Below, piece after piece: positions 35,579 to 46,001 of a stretch of DNA of 64,000 bases (the stretch's first letter is position 1; each line of letters starts with the position of its first letter). The notes below the pieces were generated by a model that saw nothing but the letters and a program-made list of their open reading frames with translations, was not told the DNA's origin and did no database searches. The position numbers and the translations under genes were made by a program. Location: positions 89,369 to 153,368 of the forward strand of contig BJFY01000002.1 in the NCBI GenBank assembly GCA_014190155.1, read 5' to 3'. The DNA comes from Actinomycetes bacterium. GTDB lineage: Bacteria; Actinomycetota; Actinomycetes; Nanopelagicales; Nanopelagicaceae.

Positions 35579-35764
35579 ATGTTTCTTCGCGAACCATCAC
35601 ATATCTTGATTTTGCTTTTAGTCGTAATTGTACTTTTCGGAGCCAAACGTTTACCAGAATCAGCTCGGTCATTGGGTCGATCGCTCCGTATCTTTAAGAG
35701 CGAAGTTAAAGAGTTGAATAAGGATGAAGATAAAAAGGGTGACACTCCATCAGCTGAGAAGTAG
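35579..35764 (+). CDS. tatA: Twin-arginine translocase subunit TatA
   Basis: A 61-residue pore-forming Tat subunit with one N-terminal membrane helix (about 7-22), the hinge [18 protein letters not shown] forming the amphipathic helix, and an acidic/basic tail. The ATG at 35579 has a G-rich stretch (GGGTGGG) just upstream; the upstream GTG at 35558 is less likely. It lies 45 nt before tatC. No separate TatB is visible here. Confidence 0.9.
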   Translation: MFLREPSHILILLLVVIVLFGAKRLPESARSLGRSLRIFKSEVKELNKDEDKKGDTPSAEK

Positions 35765-35809
35765 GCCTGCGCTAAGAAATACCAATTTAGGTAACGGAGC
35801 ACATTAGCA

Positions 35810-36718
35810 ATGGCGTCATCTGCTGACGGCCGGATGCCGTTGTTAGAACATTTAAGAGAGTTTAGAAAACGAATAGTACAAGCAACGTTTTTCATTCTGG
35901 TTTTCTCGATTCTAGGTTGGATTCTCTATAACCCAATTATTACAACGCTTTCGGAACCAGTATGCGATCTAAAAAAAGCGCAATTGGCCGGCGCAACCCA
36001 GTGCGGTTCGTTATATATAAATGGCGTTTTAGGGCCATTAAATTTACAAATTAAGGTAGCACTTTTAACTGGCATTATCTTGGCCGCACCATTTTGGATA
36101 TATCAGCTTTGGGCTTTCGTAGCGCCCGGCTTACATAAGAAAGAACGTCGCTATTCAATTCTCTTCATCGTATGCGCAACCCCGTTTTTTGCGGGTGGCG
36201 CAACACTTGGTTATTTAATTTTACCTATGGCGATTAAAGTGCTTTTTGGGTTCACCCCAAATGCGCTATCCAATTTAGTAAAGTTTGATGATTATTTAGA
36301 TTTTGTAATGCGCGTGATTTTGCTCTTCGGGATAGCATTTGAACTTCCAGTCTTTCTGGTTTCGCTTAGTTTGGCGGGGGTATTAACCGGTAAAAGTATC
36401 TTAAAACCCTGGCGATTAGCAGTTTTTGGAATCTGTCTTTTTACCGCAGCATTTACGCCAACTGGAGATCCGATAACTATGGGTCTACTGGCGCTACCGC
36501 TTATTATTTTTTACTTCGGAAGCGGCGGCATAGCTCTCTTGGTTGATAAAAAACGACGAAGCAACAAGCCGACAATCTCCGATGATGTCGCGTCTTTATT
36601 GGACAATGAACCAACTCCGCTAGCTGATTTAGAGTTTTCAGAGACCATAATTCCCATTTCTAAGGTTAAGAAGTCGGATGCGAAAAAGAAGTCGGTTGCG
36701 AAAAAGAGTAAAAAATGA
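35810..36718 (+). CDS. tatC: Twin-arginine translocase subunit TatC
   Basis: Receptor subunit for folded proteins with RR signal peptides. The 302-residue protein has six membrane helices and the marks MPLLEHLREFRKRI near 9-22, IYQLWAFVAPGL near 98-110 and FTPTGDPITMG near 220-230. The C-terminal tail is Lys/Ser-rich (SDAKKKSVAKKSKK), as in several actinobacterial homologues. The ATGA overlap couples it to the lipid kinase gene. Confidence 0.94.
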   Translation: MASSADGRMPLLEHLREFRKRIVQATFFILVFSILGWILYNPIITTLSEPVCDLKKAQLAGATQCGSLYINGVLGPLNLQIKVALLTGIILAAPFWIYQLWAFVAPGLHKKERRYSILFIVCATPFFAGGATLGYLILPMAIKVLFGFTPNALSNLVKFDDYLDFVMRVILLFGIAFELPVFLVSLSLAGVLTGKSILKPWRLAVFGICLFTAAFTPTGDPITMGLLALPLIIFYFGSGGIALLVDKKRRSNKPTISDDVASLLDNEPTPLADLEFSETIIPISKVKKSDAKKKSVAKKSKK

Positions 36719-37593
36719 AACGTACGCTCCTAGTTATTAACCCCGCCTCGGGCGGAGGCAAAGGAAAAAAAATAGGAGCCCACACATCTCAATTGCTGCA
36801 TAGCCGAAATCTCAAATTTCATCAAATCCTCGAAAATTCTGCGGCCGCAACTAATCATTCGCTAAATACAGAACTAAACAAAGGCGATATCGAACGAGTA
36901 ATTTTAGTTGGTGGTGATGGCGCCGTGCACTTAGCCATTCAAAAATTAGCCCTATCCAAGATTCCTTTAATAGTAATTCCAGCAGGCACCGGAAATGATT
37001 TTGTGCGCACTCTAAATTTTCCATTGAATAACCCCGCTGAGATATTGATTCACTCTTTCTCCAAGCCAGCCGAAGCAGTCGATCTTGGCTTTGCAGGAGA
37101 AGAATATTTTGTTGATGTTTTGAGTACAGGTTTTGATTCCATGGTTAACGAACGCGCTAACCGTATTAAATTTATACGTGGACCAATGAAATATAATGTT
37201 GCAATCGCGCTGGAATTACCGATTTTTAAACCGAGAGAGTATAAATTCACTTTAGATGGAGAGTTGCTGAAATCAAAAGCGATGCTGATTGCGGTTGCAA
37301 ATGGCAGTTCTTACGGTGGCGGTATGCAAGTTTGCCCAAAAGCCTCCATAACCGATGGGCTTTTTGATGTGATGATCCTGGCACCCGTTTCTAAAATTGA
37401 ATTCCTCAAAGTCTTTCCTAAAGTTTTTTCTGGCAAACACATAACTCACCCAGCGGTCACAATCCGGCGTTGCCGTGAGATTACAATCGAAGCCAATGCA
37501 ATTGCTTATGGCGATGGCGAACGGATGGGCCCGTTGCCGATAACCGCAAAAGTTGTGCCAAAGGCTTTACTTACATGGCATCGAAACTTTTAA
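36715..37593 (+). CDS. Diacylglycerol/lipid kinase family protein
   Basis: A 292-residue DagK-like catalytic protein. The N-terminal INPASGGGKGKK, the nucleotide loop GGDGAVHLAIQKL near 65 and IPAGTGNDFVRTL near 88-100 define the family. The loop has Ala where most members have Thr (GGDGT); other actinobacterial members often have Met at this position, so activity is still likely. The C-terminal beta domain ends with AIAYGDGERMGPLPITAKVVP. It is likely to phosphorylate diacylglycerol or a related lipid. It lies between tatC and helY as in many actinobacteria. Confidence 0.88.
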   Translation: MKRTLLVINPASGGGKGKKIGAHTSQLLHSRNLKFHQILENSAAATNHSLNTELNKGDIERVILVGGDGAVHLAIQKLALSKIPLIVIPAGTGNDFVRTLNFPLNNPAEILIHSFSKPAEAVDLGFAGEEYFVDVLSTGFDSMVNERANRIKFIRGPMKYNVAIALELPIFKPREYKFTLDGELLKSKAMLIAVANGSSYGGGMQVCPKASITDGLFDVMILAPVSKIEFLKVFPKVFSGKHITHPAVTIRRCREITIEANAIAYGDGERMGPLPITAKVVPKALLTWHRNF

Positions 37594-39980
37594 TGGACAC
37601 GCCATCCGAACGTTTTGTCGCTGCAAAAAATCGTCAAAAATTTGCAGCCACCCAATTGTTTGAGTCTGGCTATGCCTTTCCTTTTGATGAATTTCAAGTA
37701 ACCGCCTGTCATGCCATTGAATCTGGCAAAGGTGTCTTGGTGGCAGCTCCCACTGGAGCCGGAAAAACTATTGTCGGTGAATTCGCGGCGCATTTAGCGA
37801 TTAAGCAAGGTTCAAAATGCTTCTACACCACGCCAATTAAAGCTTTATCAAATCAGAAATTTCAAGAATTGGTAGCTGTTTACGGTGAAGAAAAAGTTGG
37901 GTTACTCACTGGTGATTCATCCATAAATGGTGAAGCTGCAATAGTTGTGATGACGACTGAAGTACTGCGGAATATGATTTACGCCCAATCCCAGACCTTG
38001 GAAACTTTAGGTTTTGTCGTCATGGATGAGGTTCATTATCTCGCGGATAAGTTTCGTGGCGCAGTCTGGGAAGAAATTCTCATTCACCTGCCGGAGCAAA
38101 TCCAAGTAATTTCACTCTCTGCAACAGTTTCAAATGCAGAAGAATTTGGAGAATGGTTGAACACGATCCGAGGCGAGACCGCTGTGGTAGTTAGCGAAAT
38201 CCGTCCAGTCCCGCTTTATCAACATGTATTAATGGGTAATCGTCTATTGGATCTCTTCGTTGACGATGGTCGAGTGAATCCAGAAATTTTACGAATAGAA
38301 AAGGAGTCGCAACGAAATGTACGTACGTCAAATCAACAAAATTGGAGCGGTTCAGATTACAAATCTCGCCGTCAAAAACAAATTACTAAGCCCGAGATAA
38401 TCGAGAAATTGGAAAGTCAAGGTTATCTACCAGCGATATTTTTTGTTTTCTCACGGGTTGGATGCGATGCTGCCGTTAGATCATGTATCCAAGCAAATCT
38501 TAGAATGACAACTAGTGAGGAACGAGCTGAAATCCAAGAAGTAATTGTGCAAAAAACCGCGGAATTACCGCAGGAAGATTACGCAATTTTAAATTTTTAT
38601 CAATGGTGTGACTCGCTAGAACGCGGAATTGCAGCGCATCATGCGGGATTACTGCCTATGTTTAAAGAAACTATTGAAGAGCTCTTTCAAAGAGGTCTGA
38701 TTAGGTGTGTCTTTGCAACTGAAACTTTAGCTTTGGGTATAAATATGCCAGCCCGAACTGTAATTTTAGAAAAACTCACTAAGTGGAATGGTGAAACGCA
38801 TGCAGCGATTACGCCGGGGGAGTACACCCAACTAACTGGTAGGGCTGGTCGACGCGGTATTGATATTGAAGGAAACGCGATCGTGCTTTGGAATGAAACC
38901 GTAGATTCTGGAACAGCGGCTGGGTTGGCCAGTACCAGAACATATCCACTTCGGTCTTCGTTTGCGCCAACTTACAATATGAGCGCAAATTTAATTTCCC
39001 AGTTCAATCACGAACTTGCACGGAGTTCGTTAGCAGCTTCATTCGCCCAATTTCAAGCAGATCGCGCAGTAGTTGGCTTAACAAAACAAATTGGAAAAAG
39101 TGAAAAATTGATTGCGCAATATACCAACGAATCTGTATGTCATTTGGGTGATTTTGTTAAATACATGTCGTATCGATCAGAGATTAAAGCGATTGAACGC
39201 GAAGTTGTTGCCCAAGGACGAAATTACCGTGGCAATCGAAAAGAATTTCTCAAAAGAAGTGAAGACGAAATTACTGCGTTTCGTAAAGCGATGAAATCTG
39301 ATCCATGTCACCAATGTCCGGACCGAGAAGCGCACGCGCGGATTGCGGAGAAAGGTGAACGACTTGTTCGGGAGAATGGAGGTTTAATCAAACGAATAGA
39401 ATCACGCACTAACGTTATTCCGAAAACTTTCGATTGGATAATTTCAGTTCTAACTGAACTTAAATATATTGAGCACGATGTGCTCACCGAATCCGGCGAG
39501 ATTTTAACAAAAATTTATGCAGAGACAGATCTTTTAATTGCAGAATCTTTACGCAAGGGAATCCTGGACAATCTACCAGCGCCTGAATTAATCGCGCTAC
39601 TCTCAACCTGTGTTTTTGAAAATAGGAGCGATAAGAGTAATTCACCGAGAATTCCTAGATCGCTCAATGAACCGTTGGAGAAGTTGCTAAAAACCTGGGC
39701 AGAGTTAACTATTTTGGAAAGTAAATTTAATTTAGCCACCCAGCGCGAACCAGACTTGGATTTTATTTGGCAGAGTTATCGGTGGGCTAGCGGTCATTCA
39801 CTTACTTCTATTTTACGCGATAGTGAAATAACAGTTGGCGATTTTGTGCGAGTAATAAGGCAACTGATTGATCTGCTTGGCCAATTATTGAGCGCACGTC
39901 CAGAGATGCGCTTGGTTATAAAAGATGCGCTGAAACGAATTGACCGTGGAATTATTGCTTATTCGGCGGTAACCGCATGA
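37593..39980 (+). CDS. helY: Ski2-like RNA/DNA helicase HelY
   Basis: A 795-residue superfamily 2 helicase: Walker A VAAPTGAGKT near 50-59, TTPIKALSNQK (motif Ia) near 83, DEVHYLAD (motif II) near 145, SLSATVSN (motif III) near 176, and QLTGRAGRRGIDIEG (motif VI) near 413. A DSHCT-like C-terminal domain follows. At 795 residues it is shorter than the roughly 900-residue mycobacterial HelY. ATG 37593 shares a base with the preceding stop (TAATG); ATG 37575 is an alternative. Confidence 0.92.
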   Translation: MDTPSERFVAAKNRQKFAATQLFESGYAFPFDEFQVTACHAIESGKGVLVAAPTGAGKTIVGEFAAHLAIKQGSKCFYTTPIKALSNQKFQELVAVYGEEKVGLLTGDSSINGEAAIVVMTTEVLRNMIYAQSQTLETLGFVVMDEVHYLADKFRGAVWEEILIHLPEQIQVISLSATVSNAEEFGEWLNTIRGETAVVVSEIRPVPLYQHVLMGNRLLDLFVDDGRVNPEILRIEKESQRNVRTSNQQNWSGSDYKSRRQKQITKPEIIEKLESQGYLPAIFFVFSRVGCDAAVRSCIQANLRMTTSEERAEIQEVIVQKTAELPQEDYAILNFYQWCDSLERGIAAHHAGLLPMFKETIEELFQRGLIRCVFATETLALGINMPARTVILEKLTKWNGETHAAITPGEYTQLTGRAGRRGIDIEGNAIVLWNETVDSGTAAGLASTRTYPLRSSFAPTYNMSANLISQFNHELARSSLAASFAQFQADRAVVGLTKQIGKSEKLIAQYTNESVCHLGDFVKYMSYRSEIKAIEREVVAQGRNYRGNRKEFLKRSEDEITAFRKAMKSDPCHQCPDREAHARIAEKGERLVRENGGLIKRIESRTNVIPKTFDWIISVLTELKYIEHDVLTESGEILTKIYAETDLLIAESLRKGILDNLPAPELIALLSTCVFENRSDKSNSPRIPRSLNEPLEKLLKTWAELTILESKFNLATQREPDLDFIWQSYRWASGHSLTSILRDSEITVGDFVRVIRQLIDLLGQLLSARPEMRLVIKDALKRIDRGIIAYSAVTA

Positions 39981-40876
39981 CTTTAATGATGATCGATAGC
40001 GCCTCACTCTGGTATCGCGCTTATTATGGAATGCCCGACACGCTATTAGCGCCAGATGGCACTCCGGTAAATGCAATAAAAGGATTCTTAGATATGTCGG
40101 CGAGGTTAATTCAAAAATATCAACCTAATCGCTTAATTGCCTGCCTAGATGGCGATTGGCGCCCAACTTGGCGAGTGGACTTATTCCCAGAATACAAAGC
40201 TAACCGCTTAAGCGAAGCTGGCGGAGAAGAAGAACCAGATCTTTTAACACCGCAAGTTCCGATTCTGTTGGACTTGTTAGATTTATTTGGAATTGCAGTT
40301 ATTGGGGTGGATAACTACGAAGCCGATGATGTAATTGCAACTATCGCAGCCAATGAAGCAGGGCCCACCAGAATTGTTACCGGGGATCGGGATCTCTTTC
40401 AATTAGTTGATAGCGCTAAAGATGTAAAGATTGTTTATCTAGCTAAAGGTATTTCGGCTCATGATTTAGTTGATCATGCTTGGATTAAGAATAAATATGA
40501 AATCCCAGGTGATCGATATGCGCTATTTGCAATGATCCGAGGTGATGCTTCAGATGGGCTACCCGGAGTCCGTGGTATTGGTGAAAAAGGTGCGGCGATA
40601 ATTGCTAATAATTTTCAATCAATTACCGAAGCGTTGGCAGCCGCTCATGCCGGTGATGCTCGATTGAAGCCGCTATTGCAACGAAAACTTATCGAGGGAG
40701 CAGATTACATTAAGATCGCACCGAAATTAGTTAATTGTGCGCTCGATGCTCCGATTCCAGAGTTATCACACAAAATGCCTTCCCGTCCTAAAAATTTGGA
40801 AGCGATTAAAGATTTTCGAATTCGTTATGGCTTAGGTTCAAGTATTGATCGAATGATGGCAGCGCTCGGTTGGTGA
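39977..40876 (+). CDS. 5'-3' exonuclease (PolA N-domain-like, stand-alone)
   Basis: A 299-residue flap-type nuclease. Metal-binding acidic groups are MMIDSASLWYRAYYG at the N-terminus, ACLDGDWRPTWR near 55, YEADDVIAT near 115 and TGDRDLFQLV near 135. A helix-hairpin-helix DGLPGVRGIGEKGAA follows near 193-207. It lacks polymerase domains, so it is separate from PolA. A stand-alone copy beside helY is typical of actinobacteria; a role in Okazaki fragment or repair processing is inferred. ATGA overlaps with helY and a GTGA overlap with lnt show tight coupling. Confidence 0.88.
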   Translation: MTLMMIDSASLWYRAYYGMPDTLLAPDGTPVNAIKGFLDMSARLIQKYQPNRLIACLDGDWRPTWRVDLFPEYKANRLSEAGGEEEPDLLTPQVPILLDLLDLFGIAVIGVDNYEADDVIATIAANEAGPTRIVTGDRDLFQLVDSAKDVKIVYLAKGISAHDLVDHAWIKNKYEIPGDRYALFAMIRGDASDGLPGVRGIGEKGAAIIANNFQSITEALAAAHAGDARLKPLLQRKLIEGADYIKIAPKLVNCALDAPIPELSHKMPSRPKNLEAIKDFRIRYGLGSSIDRMMAALGW

Positions 40877-42309
40877 AGATACTTAAAACCTTAATTGCCG
40901 GAGTTCTACTTTCGGCAAGCTTTCCGCCTATTAATCTCTGGTTCTTAGCTCCGATTTCAATAGCAATTTTCTACAATCAACTCGTTGAGTCTGAACTGAA
41001 GCTACGGTTACAAACTTCACTGATCTACGGCATTTTCTTTTTCGCGCCGCTATTACATTGGAGTTCAATCTTTGTTGGTGCGCTGCCGTGGATAATCTTG
41101 TCGATAGGAGAATCACTCTTCTTTTTGCTTTTTGCTACCGTGAAGTGGCAAAAAAGTACCTTAGATTACGCAAAATTTCCTGCGCTCTGGGCATTAATCG
41201 AGTTAGCCCGGGAGAAATTTCCGTTTGGGGGTTTTGGTTGGGGACGGATTGGATTTTCTCAAATTCAATCACCGCTTAGTTTTTATCTACCGCTAATTGG
41301 CGTGACCGGATTATCTTTCCTTACCTTAATTTTTGCCGTACTTTTTGCCGATAATAAATTCCGTGAGCAAACCTTTATTGCTTTGGTGGTGATCGTGGCA
41401 TTTGGATATGGCATCGAAAAAATAATTGATAACCGGATTTCGCAAGATGCTCAAACTGAAACTATCCGGCTTACTTTGATTCAAGGGGGAGTGCCTCAGG
41501 CAAATCTCAACTTCAATGGCGTTCCGATGGCGGTTTTTAATAAACATTTTGACACCACTTCAAAATATTTAAAAAGCAAAGATTTTGCAACAAAGCCAAC
41601 AGATTTAATAATTTGGCCCGAAAATGCTAGCGATTTAGATCCATTCCGAACCAAGAGCATTGCGGATAAGATAGCCAATCTGAGAAAAAAAGGTGGAGTA
41701 GATCTTTTGATAGGTGCAGTACTGGATGGAAAAGCAGGCCCAGAGAATGTGGCAATTCATTATAAAAAGACGGGTGAGATTGTTCAATATATAAAGCGCG
41801 ATTTAGCTCCCTTTGGTGAATATGTCCCATTAAGAACTCTGGCCGAAAACATTTCGCCATTAGCGAGAAATGTCGTCGATTTCCAATCTGGCAAAATACG
41901 TCAGATTTTCAGGATTAAAACTGGACAATTTACGCCGATAATTTGTTTTGAATTATTAGACGATCAAGTTTTTACTGAAAGTGCAAACGAGAGCAATTTC
42001 TTAGTTTCGATGACAAATAATGCAACTTTTGGAAAAAGTTCAGAAGCGGCACAGCAATTTTTAATCGCTCGTGTGAGAGCATACGAAATGCGTAAAGTGG
42101 CTGCTGTGGTATCCACTACAGGCTTTACCGGTTTTATTAATAGTAAAGGGGGAGTAGCGTTGCAAGCAAAACAATTCCAATCCACCGCACTCTTCAAAGA
42201 AATAACTTTGCATAATTACCGCACTCCAATTAGCAGAAATCGTAACGTCCCAGAAATTGCTGTCGGCTTGATATTTGTGGTCACTTCCCTGCGGAGGAAA
42301 CATGGCTAA
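40873..42309 (+). CDS. lnt: Apolipoprotein N-acyltransferase
   Basis: Adds the third acyl chain to lipoproteins at the membrane. The 478-residue protein has six N-terminal membrane segments (to about 185) with FPFGGFGWGRIGFSQ near 116-130, then a nitrilase domain with the catalytic triad Glu in WPENAS near 249, Lys in KRDLAPFGEY near 309 and Cys in IICFELL near 358. A last hydrophobic segment ends it. GTG 40873 overlaps the exonuclease stop and is preferred over TTG 40870. It overlaps ppm by 8 nt. Confidence 0.9.
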   Translation: MKILKTLIAGVLLSASFPPINLWFLAPISIAIFYNQLVESELKLRLQTSLIYGIFFFAPLLHWSSIFVGALPWIILSIGESLFFLLFATVKWQKSTLDYAKFPALWALIELAREKFPFGGFGWGRIGFSQIQSPLSFYLPLIGVTGLSFLTLIFAVLFADNKFREQTFIALVVIVAFGYGIEKIIDNRISQDAQTETIRLTLIQGGVPQANLNFNGVPMAVFNKHFDTTSKYLKSKDFATKPTDLIIWPENASDLDPFRTKSIADKIANLRKKGGVDLLIGAVLDGKAGPENVAIHYKKTGEIVQYIKRDLAPFGEYVPLRTLAENISPLARNVVDFQSGKIRQIFRIKTGQFTPIICFELLDDQVFTESANESNFLVSMTNNATFGKSSEAAQQFLIARVRAYEMRKVAAVVSTTGFTGFINSKGGVALQAKQFQSTALFKEITLHNYRTPISRNRNVPEIAVGLIFVVTSLRRKHG

Positions 42310-43039
42310 GATTCCAAAAGTTTTAATAGTCTCACCAACTTATAATGAAATTGAGTCCATCCATGATTTAATTACCAGAATTGGCACCACACGCGACGAG
42401 CTAGAAAATTATTACGATTTGTCGTTGTTAGTAGTAGATGACAATTCGCCAGATGGTACTTCAAATGCCGTTAAAGCAAGAAACCTGGATTGGATTCATG
42501 TTTTAGATCGTCCTGGTAAAGGTGGACTAGGACCAGCATATATTGCTGGTTTTAATTGGGGCTTGGCTAAAGATTTTGATTACCTCTGCGAAATTGACGC
42601 GGACTTAAGTCATCAACCGGAAGAATTAGTGAATCTTTTAGATGCGCTGGCCAACCACGATCTAGCAATTGGAACCCGCTGGATGCCTGGTGGATCGGTA
42701 GTAAATTGGCCTCTTTCACGTCAGTTAATCTCAAAAGTCGGTACCGGTTATGCTCGAATAGTTTTGAAATTAGAATTAAAAGACATTACTAGCGGTTATC
42801 GTGGATTTCATCGTGAAGTTTTAGAGAAAATTGAATTAGAGAGCATTAACTCGCAAGGTTATTGCTTTCAAATTGAAGTAGCGTTACGCAGTTCCATCAA
42901 CGGGTTTTCCATCGCACAGATACCGATAACTTTCATTGAACGAGCGGGTGGAGTTTCTAAAATGAGTAAGAAGATCGTTATAGAAGCGCTCTGGAACGTC
43001 ACAAAATGGGGCTTTGGGAGCTATAAATATCACCGATAA
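42302..43039 (+). CDS. ppm: Polyprenol monophosphomannose synthase (GT2 family)
   Basis: Transfers mannose from GDP-mannose to polyprenyl phosphate. The 245-residue GT-A glycosyltransferase has IVSPTYNEIESI near 9-20, VVDDNSPDGT near 45, RPGKGGLGPAYIAGF near 71 and DADLSHQPE near 98 with the metal-binding DxD. SGYRGFHREVL and ITFIERAGGVSKMSK complete the acceptor side. There is no membrane anchor of its own. A strong GGAGG lies 5 nt before the ATG. In mycobacteria Ppm is fused behind Lnt; here the two are separate overlapping genes. Confidence 0.9.
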   Translation: MAKIPKVLIVSPTYNEIESIHDLITRIGTTRDELENYYDLSLLVVDDNSPDGTSNAVKARNLDWIHVLDRPGKGGLGPAYIAGFNWGLAKDFDYLCEIDADLSHQPEELVNLLDALANHDLAIGTRWMPGGSVVNWPLSRQLISKVGTGYARIVLKLELKDITSGYRGFHREVLEKIELESINSQGYCFQIEVALRSSINGFSIAQIPITFIERAGGVSKMSKKIVIEALWNVTKWGFGSYKYHR

Positions 43040-43040
43040 G

Positions 43041-43053
43041 TTACATTATGTAA
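43041..43053. repeat. 13-nt palindrome between convergent ppm and gcvP
   Basis: TTACATTATGTAA is a perfect inverted repeat with a one-base centre, lying 1 nt past the ppm stop in a 31-nt gap. It is too short and AT-rich for a standard terminator and resembles a dimeric protein-binding half-site pair. It may be chance. Confidence 0.3.
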
Positions 43054-43070
43054 AGTAAAGCGAGCGTAAA

Positions 43071-45950
43071 TCAGTTAATAGCTAGCGCTGCAATCGGTTC
43101 ACAAGAGCAAACCAAATTTCTATCCCCGTACGCGCCATCAATGCGGCCGGTTGTTGGCCAATATTTACCAGCGCGAGTTAGACCAACTTCAACACCCATG
43201 GGGAAAGCTGCCATTTCACGCGAATATGGTCGGCTCCAATCGGTTTGCAATAAATCGCTCATCGTATGCGGCGCGTGCCGGAGCGCCGAATCTTCGATTT
43301 TAATCTTGCCGCTACTGATCTCTGCAATCTCTAAACGAATTGCCAACATCGCCGCGACGAAACGGTCCAACTCTTTAATATCTTCACTCTCGGTTGGCTC
43401 AATCATCAGCGTGCCTGGCACAGGGAAACTCATGGTTGGTGCATGGAATCCATAATCCATTAGCCGCTTGGCAATATCGTCAACGCTCACACCACTTATT
43501 TTAGTTATTTCACGTAAATCAATAATGCACTCGTGTGCGATCAAACCATTCTTGCCAGTGTAAAGAATTGGATAAGAATCTCTCAATTTCAGGGCAATAT
43601 AATTTGCCGACAGAATTGCAACTTCCGTTGCGGTAGTTAAACCAGCGCCACCCATCATTCGAATATATGCCCATGAGATCGGCAAAATACCAGCCGAACC
43701 AAACGGTGCTGCCGATATCGGACCTGGACCAGTGGCAGGGCCTGCCGTTACATCTAACGGATGATTTGGTAAATATGGCGCTAGATGCGATCTCGCGATA
43801 ACTGGACCCACTCCTGGTCCCCCGCCGCCATGTGGAATACAAAATGTTTTATGTAAATTTAAATGCGAAACGTCAGCACCGAATTTTCCGGGTTGGGCTA
43901 ATCCAACTAACGCATTTAAATTTGCGCCATCAACATAGACTTGACCGCCGGCGTTATGAATCAATTCGCAGATTTCGCCAATAGCTTCTTCAAATACGCC
44001 ATGTGTAGATGGATATGTGACCATCAAAGCCGCCAATTTACCGCGATATTCCATAATTTTCGCTTGCAAATCCGCAACGCTCACATTTCCAGCCTCATCG
44101 CATTCAATTACTACTACGCGCATCCCCGCCATCACGGCGCTAGCTGCGTTAGTGCCGTGCGCGCTAGATGGGATTAAACAAATATCCCGCCCACTCTCCC
44201 CCTTGCTATCTAAGTAATTTCGAATCGCTAGCAATCCAGCAAATTCACCTTGTGACCCGGCGTTGGGTTGTAACGAAACCGCGTCGTATCCAGTAATTGC
44301 GATCAGCCAAGCCGAAAGTTGAGCAATCAATTCACGAGTACCAGCGCTCTGTGAAACTGGGGCAAACGGATGCAACGACGCAAATTCCGGCCAAGTAATT
44401 GATTCCATCTCGGTGGTGCCATTTAATTTCATAGTGCAAGAACCAAGCGGAATCATAGTTCGATCTAGCGCTAAATCTCGATCTGAGAGCATCCGCAGAT
44501 AGCGCAACATCGCGGTTTCCGAATGATACGTATTAAAAATTGGATGCTGCAGATACTTTGTTTGGCGAGAAAGTTTTTTCGATACTGCACTCGCACTTAA
44601 CTCTGAATCCCATGTGATTCCAAGAAATGTAAATAGATCAATTAAAACGCTCTTGGTAGTCGTTTCGTCGAAACTGACTCCGACTAAATTATCAGCATAG
44701 CGAAGGTTGTAACCAGCTGTGCTTGCCTTCTCGCGCAAACTTTCCAAGTTATCAAGCTTGAAAGCAACGGTATCAAAAACTTCATTTGTTAAAACGGTAA
44801 TGCCATGTTCGCGGAGTTTCAACGCAAAAGTTAACGCATATGAATTAACTCGTTCCGCAATAGCTTGTAAACCTTCGGGACCATGCCACGCGGCATAAAG
44901 TGCTGACATCACTGCTAATAAAACTTGCGCAGTACAAATATTGCTAGTTGCCTTATCTCGACGAATATGTTGTTCTCTGGTTTGTAACGCTAGCCGGAGT
45001 GCCGGATTCCCATGCGCATCAATACTCTCTCCGATTAATCGACCAGGCATAGAACGTTCTAGTCCCGAACGAACTGCCATGAAACCAGCATGTGGCCCAC
45101 CAAATCCCATTGGGACACCAAAACGTTGGGCAGTACCGATCGCCACATCAGCACCCCACTCTCCCGGTGATTTAATTAGAGTTAGCGCCAATAAATCAAC
45201 AGCGGTGATTGCGATGCCGTTACGTTGATGCACCCAATTAATTATTTCAGAAGGCGAAGAGATCTCACCATATGTATTTGGGTATTGCATAATCGCGCCA
45301 AAAACATTTTCGGGCAAGCCTTTGACCGTTGCCAGATCCAAGATCTCAGTATTAATTTTCAATGGTTTTGCTCGCGTGATGATCACTGCAATAGTTTGCG
45401 GATGCAAATTTTTATCAATCAGGAAAACTGCATCTGTGGCTCCTTTCCAAACCCGATTCGCTAATGTCATAGCTTCCGCCGCCGCTGTGCCTTCATCTAG
45501 CATTGAAGCATTCGAAATAGGCAAGCCAGTTAAATCCGAAACCATGGTTTGAAAGGCAAAAACCGCTTCCAATCGTCCTTGACTAATCTCAGGTTGATAG
45601 GGCGTGTACGCGGTGTACCAAGCCGGATTTTCGAAAACGTTCCGCAAGACAACTGGCGGTGTGATTGTTCCGTAATACCCAGCACCGATTAAGGATGTCG
45701 CGATTTTGTTCTTACTGGCAAAATTTTTAAGCTCTGCAATTGCCTCGACTTCACTTATCGCATTCGGCAAAAGATCACTTAGCGAGCTCTTCATCGCAAT
45801 ACTCTCGGGAAGAACCTTTGCGATAAAATCGGCAAGGTTTGCAAAACCTAGCTCCATCAACATGGTCTTTACTTGCGCGCTAGATGGACCAATATGGCGA
45901 TCCTTAAATTCACCGCGAACGCTACTCACACTCTGCCCCGCGCTTTCCAA
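43071..45950 (-). CDS. gcvP: Glycine dehydrogenase (decarboxylating), P-protein
   Basis: PLP enzyme of the glycine cleavage system; decarboxylates glycine onto the lipoyl arm of GcvH. At 959 residues it is the fused form of the two-subunit P-protein. It starts [10 protein letters not shown] and shows [12 protein letters not shown] near 149. The PLP Lys is in [18 protein letters not shown] near 700, followed by the Gly-rich loop. TTG 45950 is the start, with AGGA just upstream. It ends the gcvH-garA-merR-DUF151-merR-gcvP block. gcvT is not in the window. Confidence 0.95.
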   Translation of the reverse strand: MESAGQSVSSVRGEFKDRHIGPSSAQVKTMLMELGFANLADFIAKVLPESIAMKSSLSDLLPNAISEVEAIAELKNFASKNKIATSLIGAGYYGTITPPVVLRNVFENPAWYTAYTPYQPEISQGRLEAVFAFQTMVSDLTGLPISNASMLDEGTAAAEAMTLANRVWKGATDAVFLIDKNLHPQTIAVIITRAKPLKINTEILDLATVKGLPENVFGAIMQYPNTYGEISSPSEIINWVHQRNGIAITAVDLLALTLIKSPGEWGADVAIGTAQRFGVPMGFGGPHAGFMAVRSGLERSMPGRLIGESIDAHGNPALRLALQTREQHIRRDKATSNICTAQVLLAVMSALYAAWHGPEGLQAIAERVNSYALTFALKLREHGITVLTNEVFDTVAFKLDNLESLREKASTAGYNLRYADNLVGVSFDETTTKSVLIDLFTFLGITWDSELSASAVSKKLSRQTKYLQHPIFNTYHSETAMLRYLRMLSDRDLALDRTMIPLGSCTMKLNGTTEMESITWPEFASLHPFAPVSQSAGTRELIAQLSAWLIAITGYDAVSLQPNAGSQGEFAGLLAIRNYLDSKGESGRDICLIPSSAHGTNAASAVMAGMRVVVIECDEAGNVSVADLQAKIMEYRGKLAALMVTYPSTHGVFEEAIGEICELIHNAGGQVYVDGANLNALVGLAQPGKFGADVSHLNLHKTFCIPHGGGGPGVGPVIARSHLAPYLPNHPLDVTAGPATGPGPISAAPFGSAGILPISWAYIRMMGGAGLTTATEVAILSANYIALKLRDSYPILYTGKNGLIAHECIIDLREITKISGVSVDDIAKRLMDYGFHAPTMSFPVPGTLMIEPTESEDIKELDRFVAAMLAIRLEIAEISSGKIKIEDSALRHAPHTMSDLLQTDWSRPYSREMAAFPMGVEVGLTRAGKYWPTTGRIDGAYGDRNLVCSCEPIAALAIN

Positions 45951-46001
45951 TTTGTCCTATCTATGTAGAGATAAGATCTAAGGAAGGAAAACTATCGGAA
46001 A

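Noticed and set aside
45951..46001. Glycine riboswitch before gcvP or gcvH
   Set aside because: The gaps are 51 and 9 nt and contain none of the conserved glycine-aptamer segments; only a 5-bp hairpin near the gcvP start was seen.
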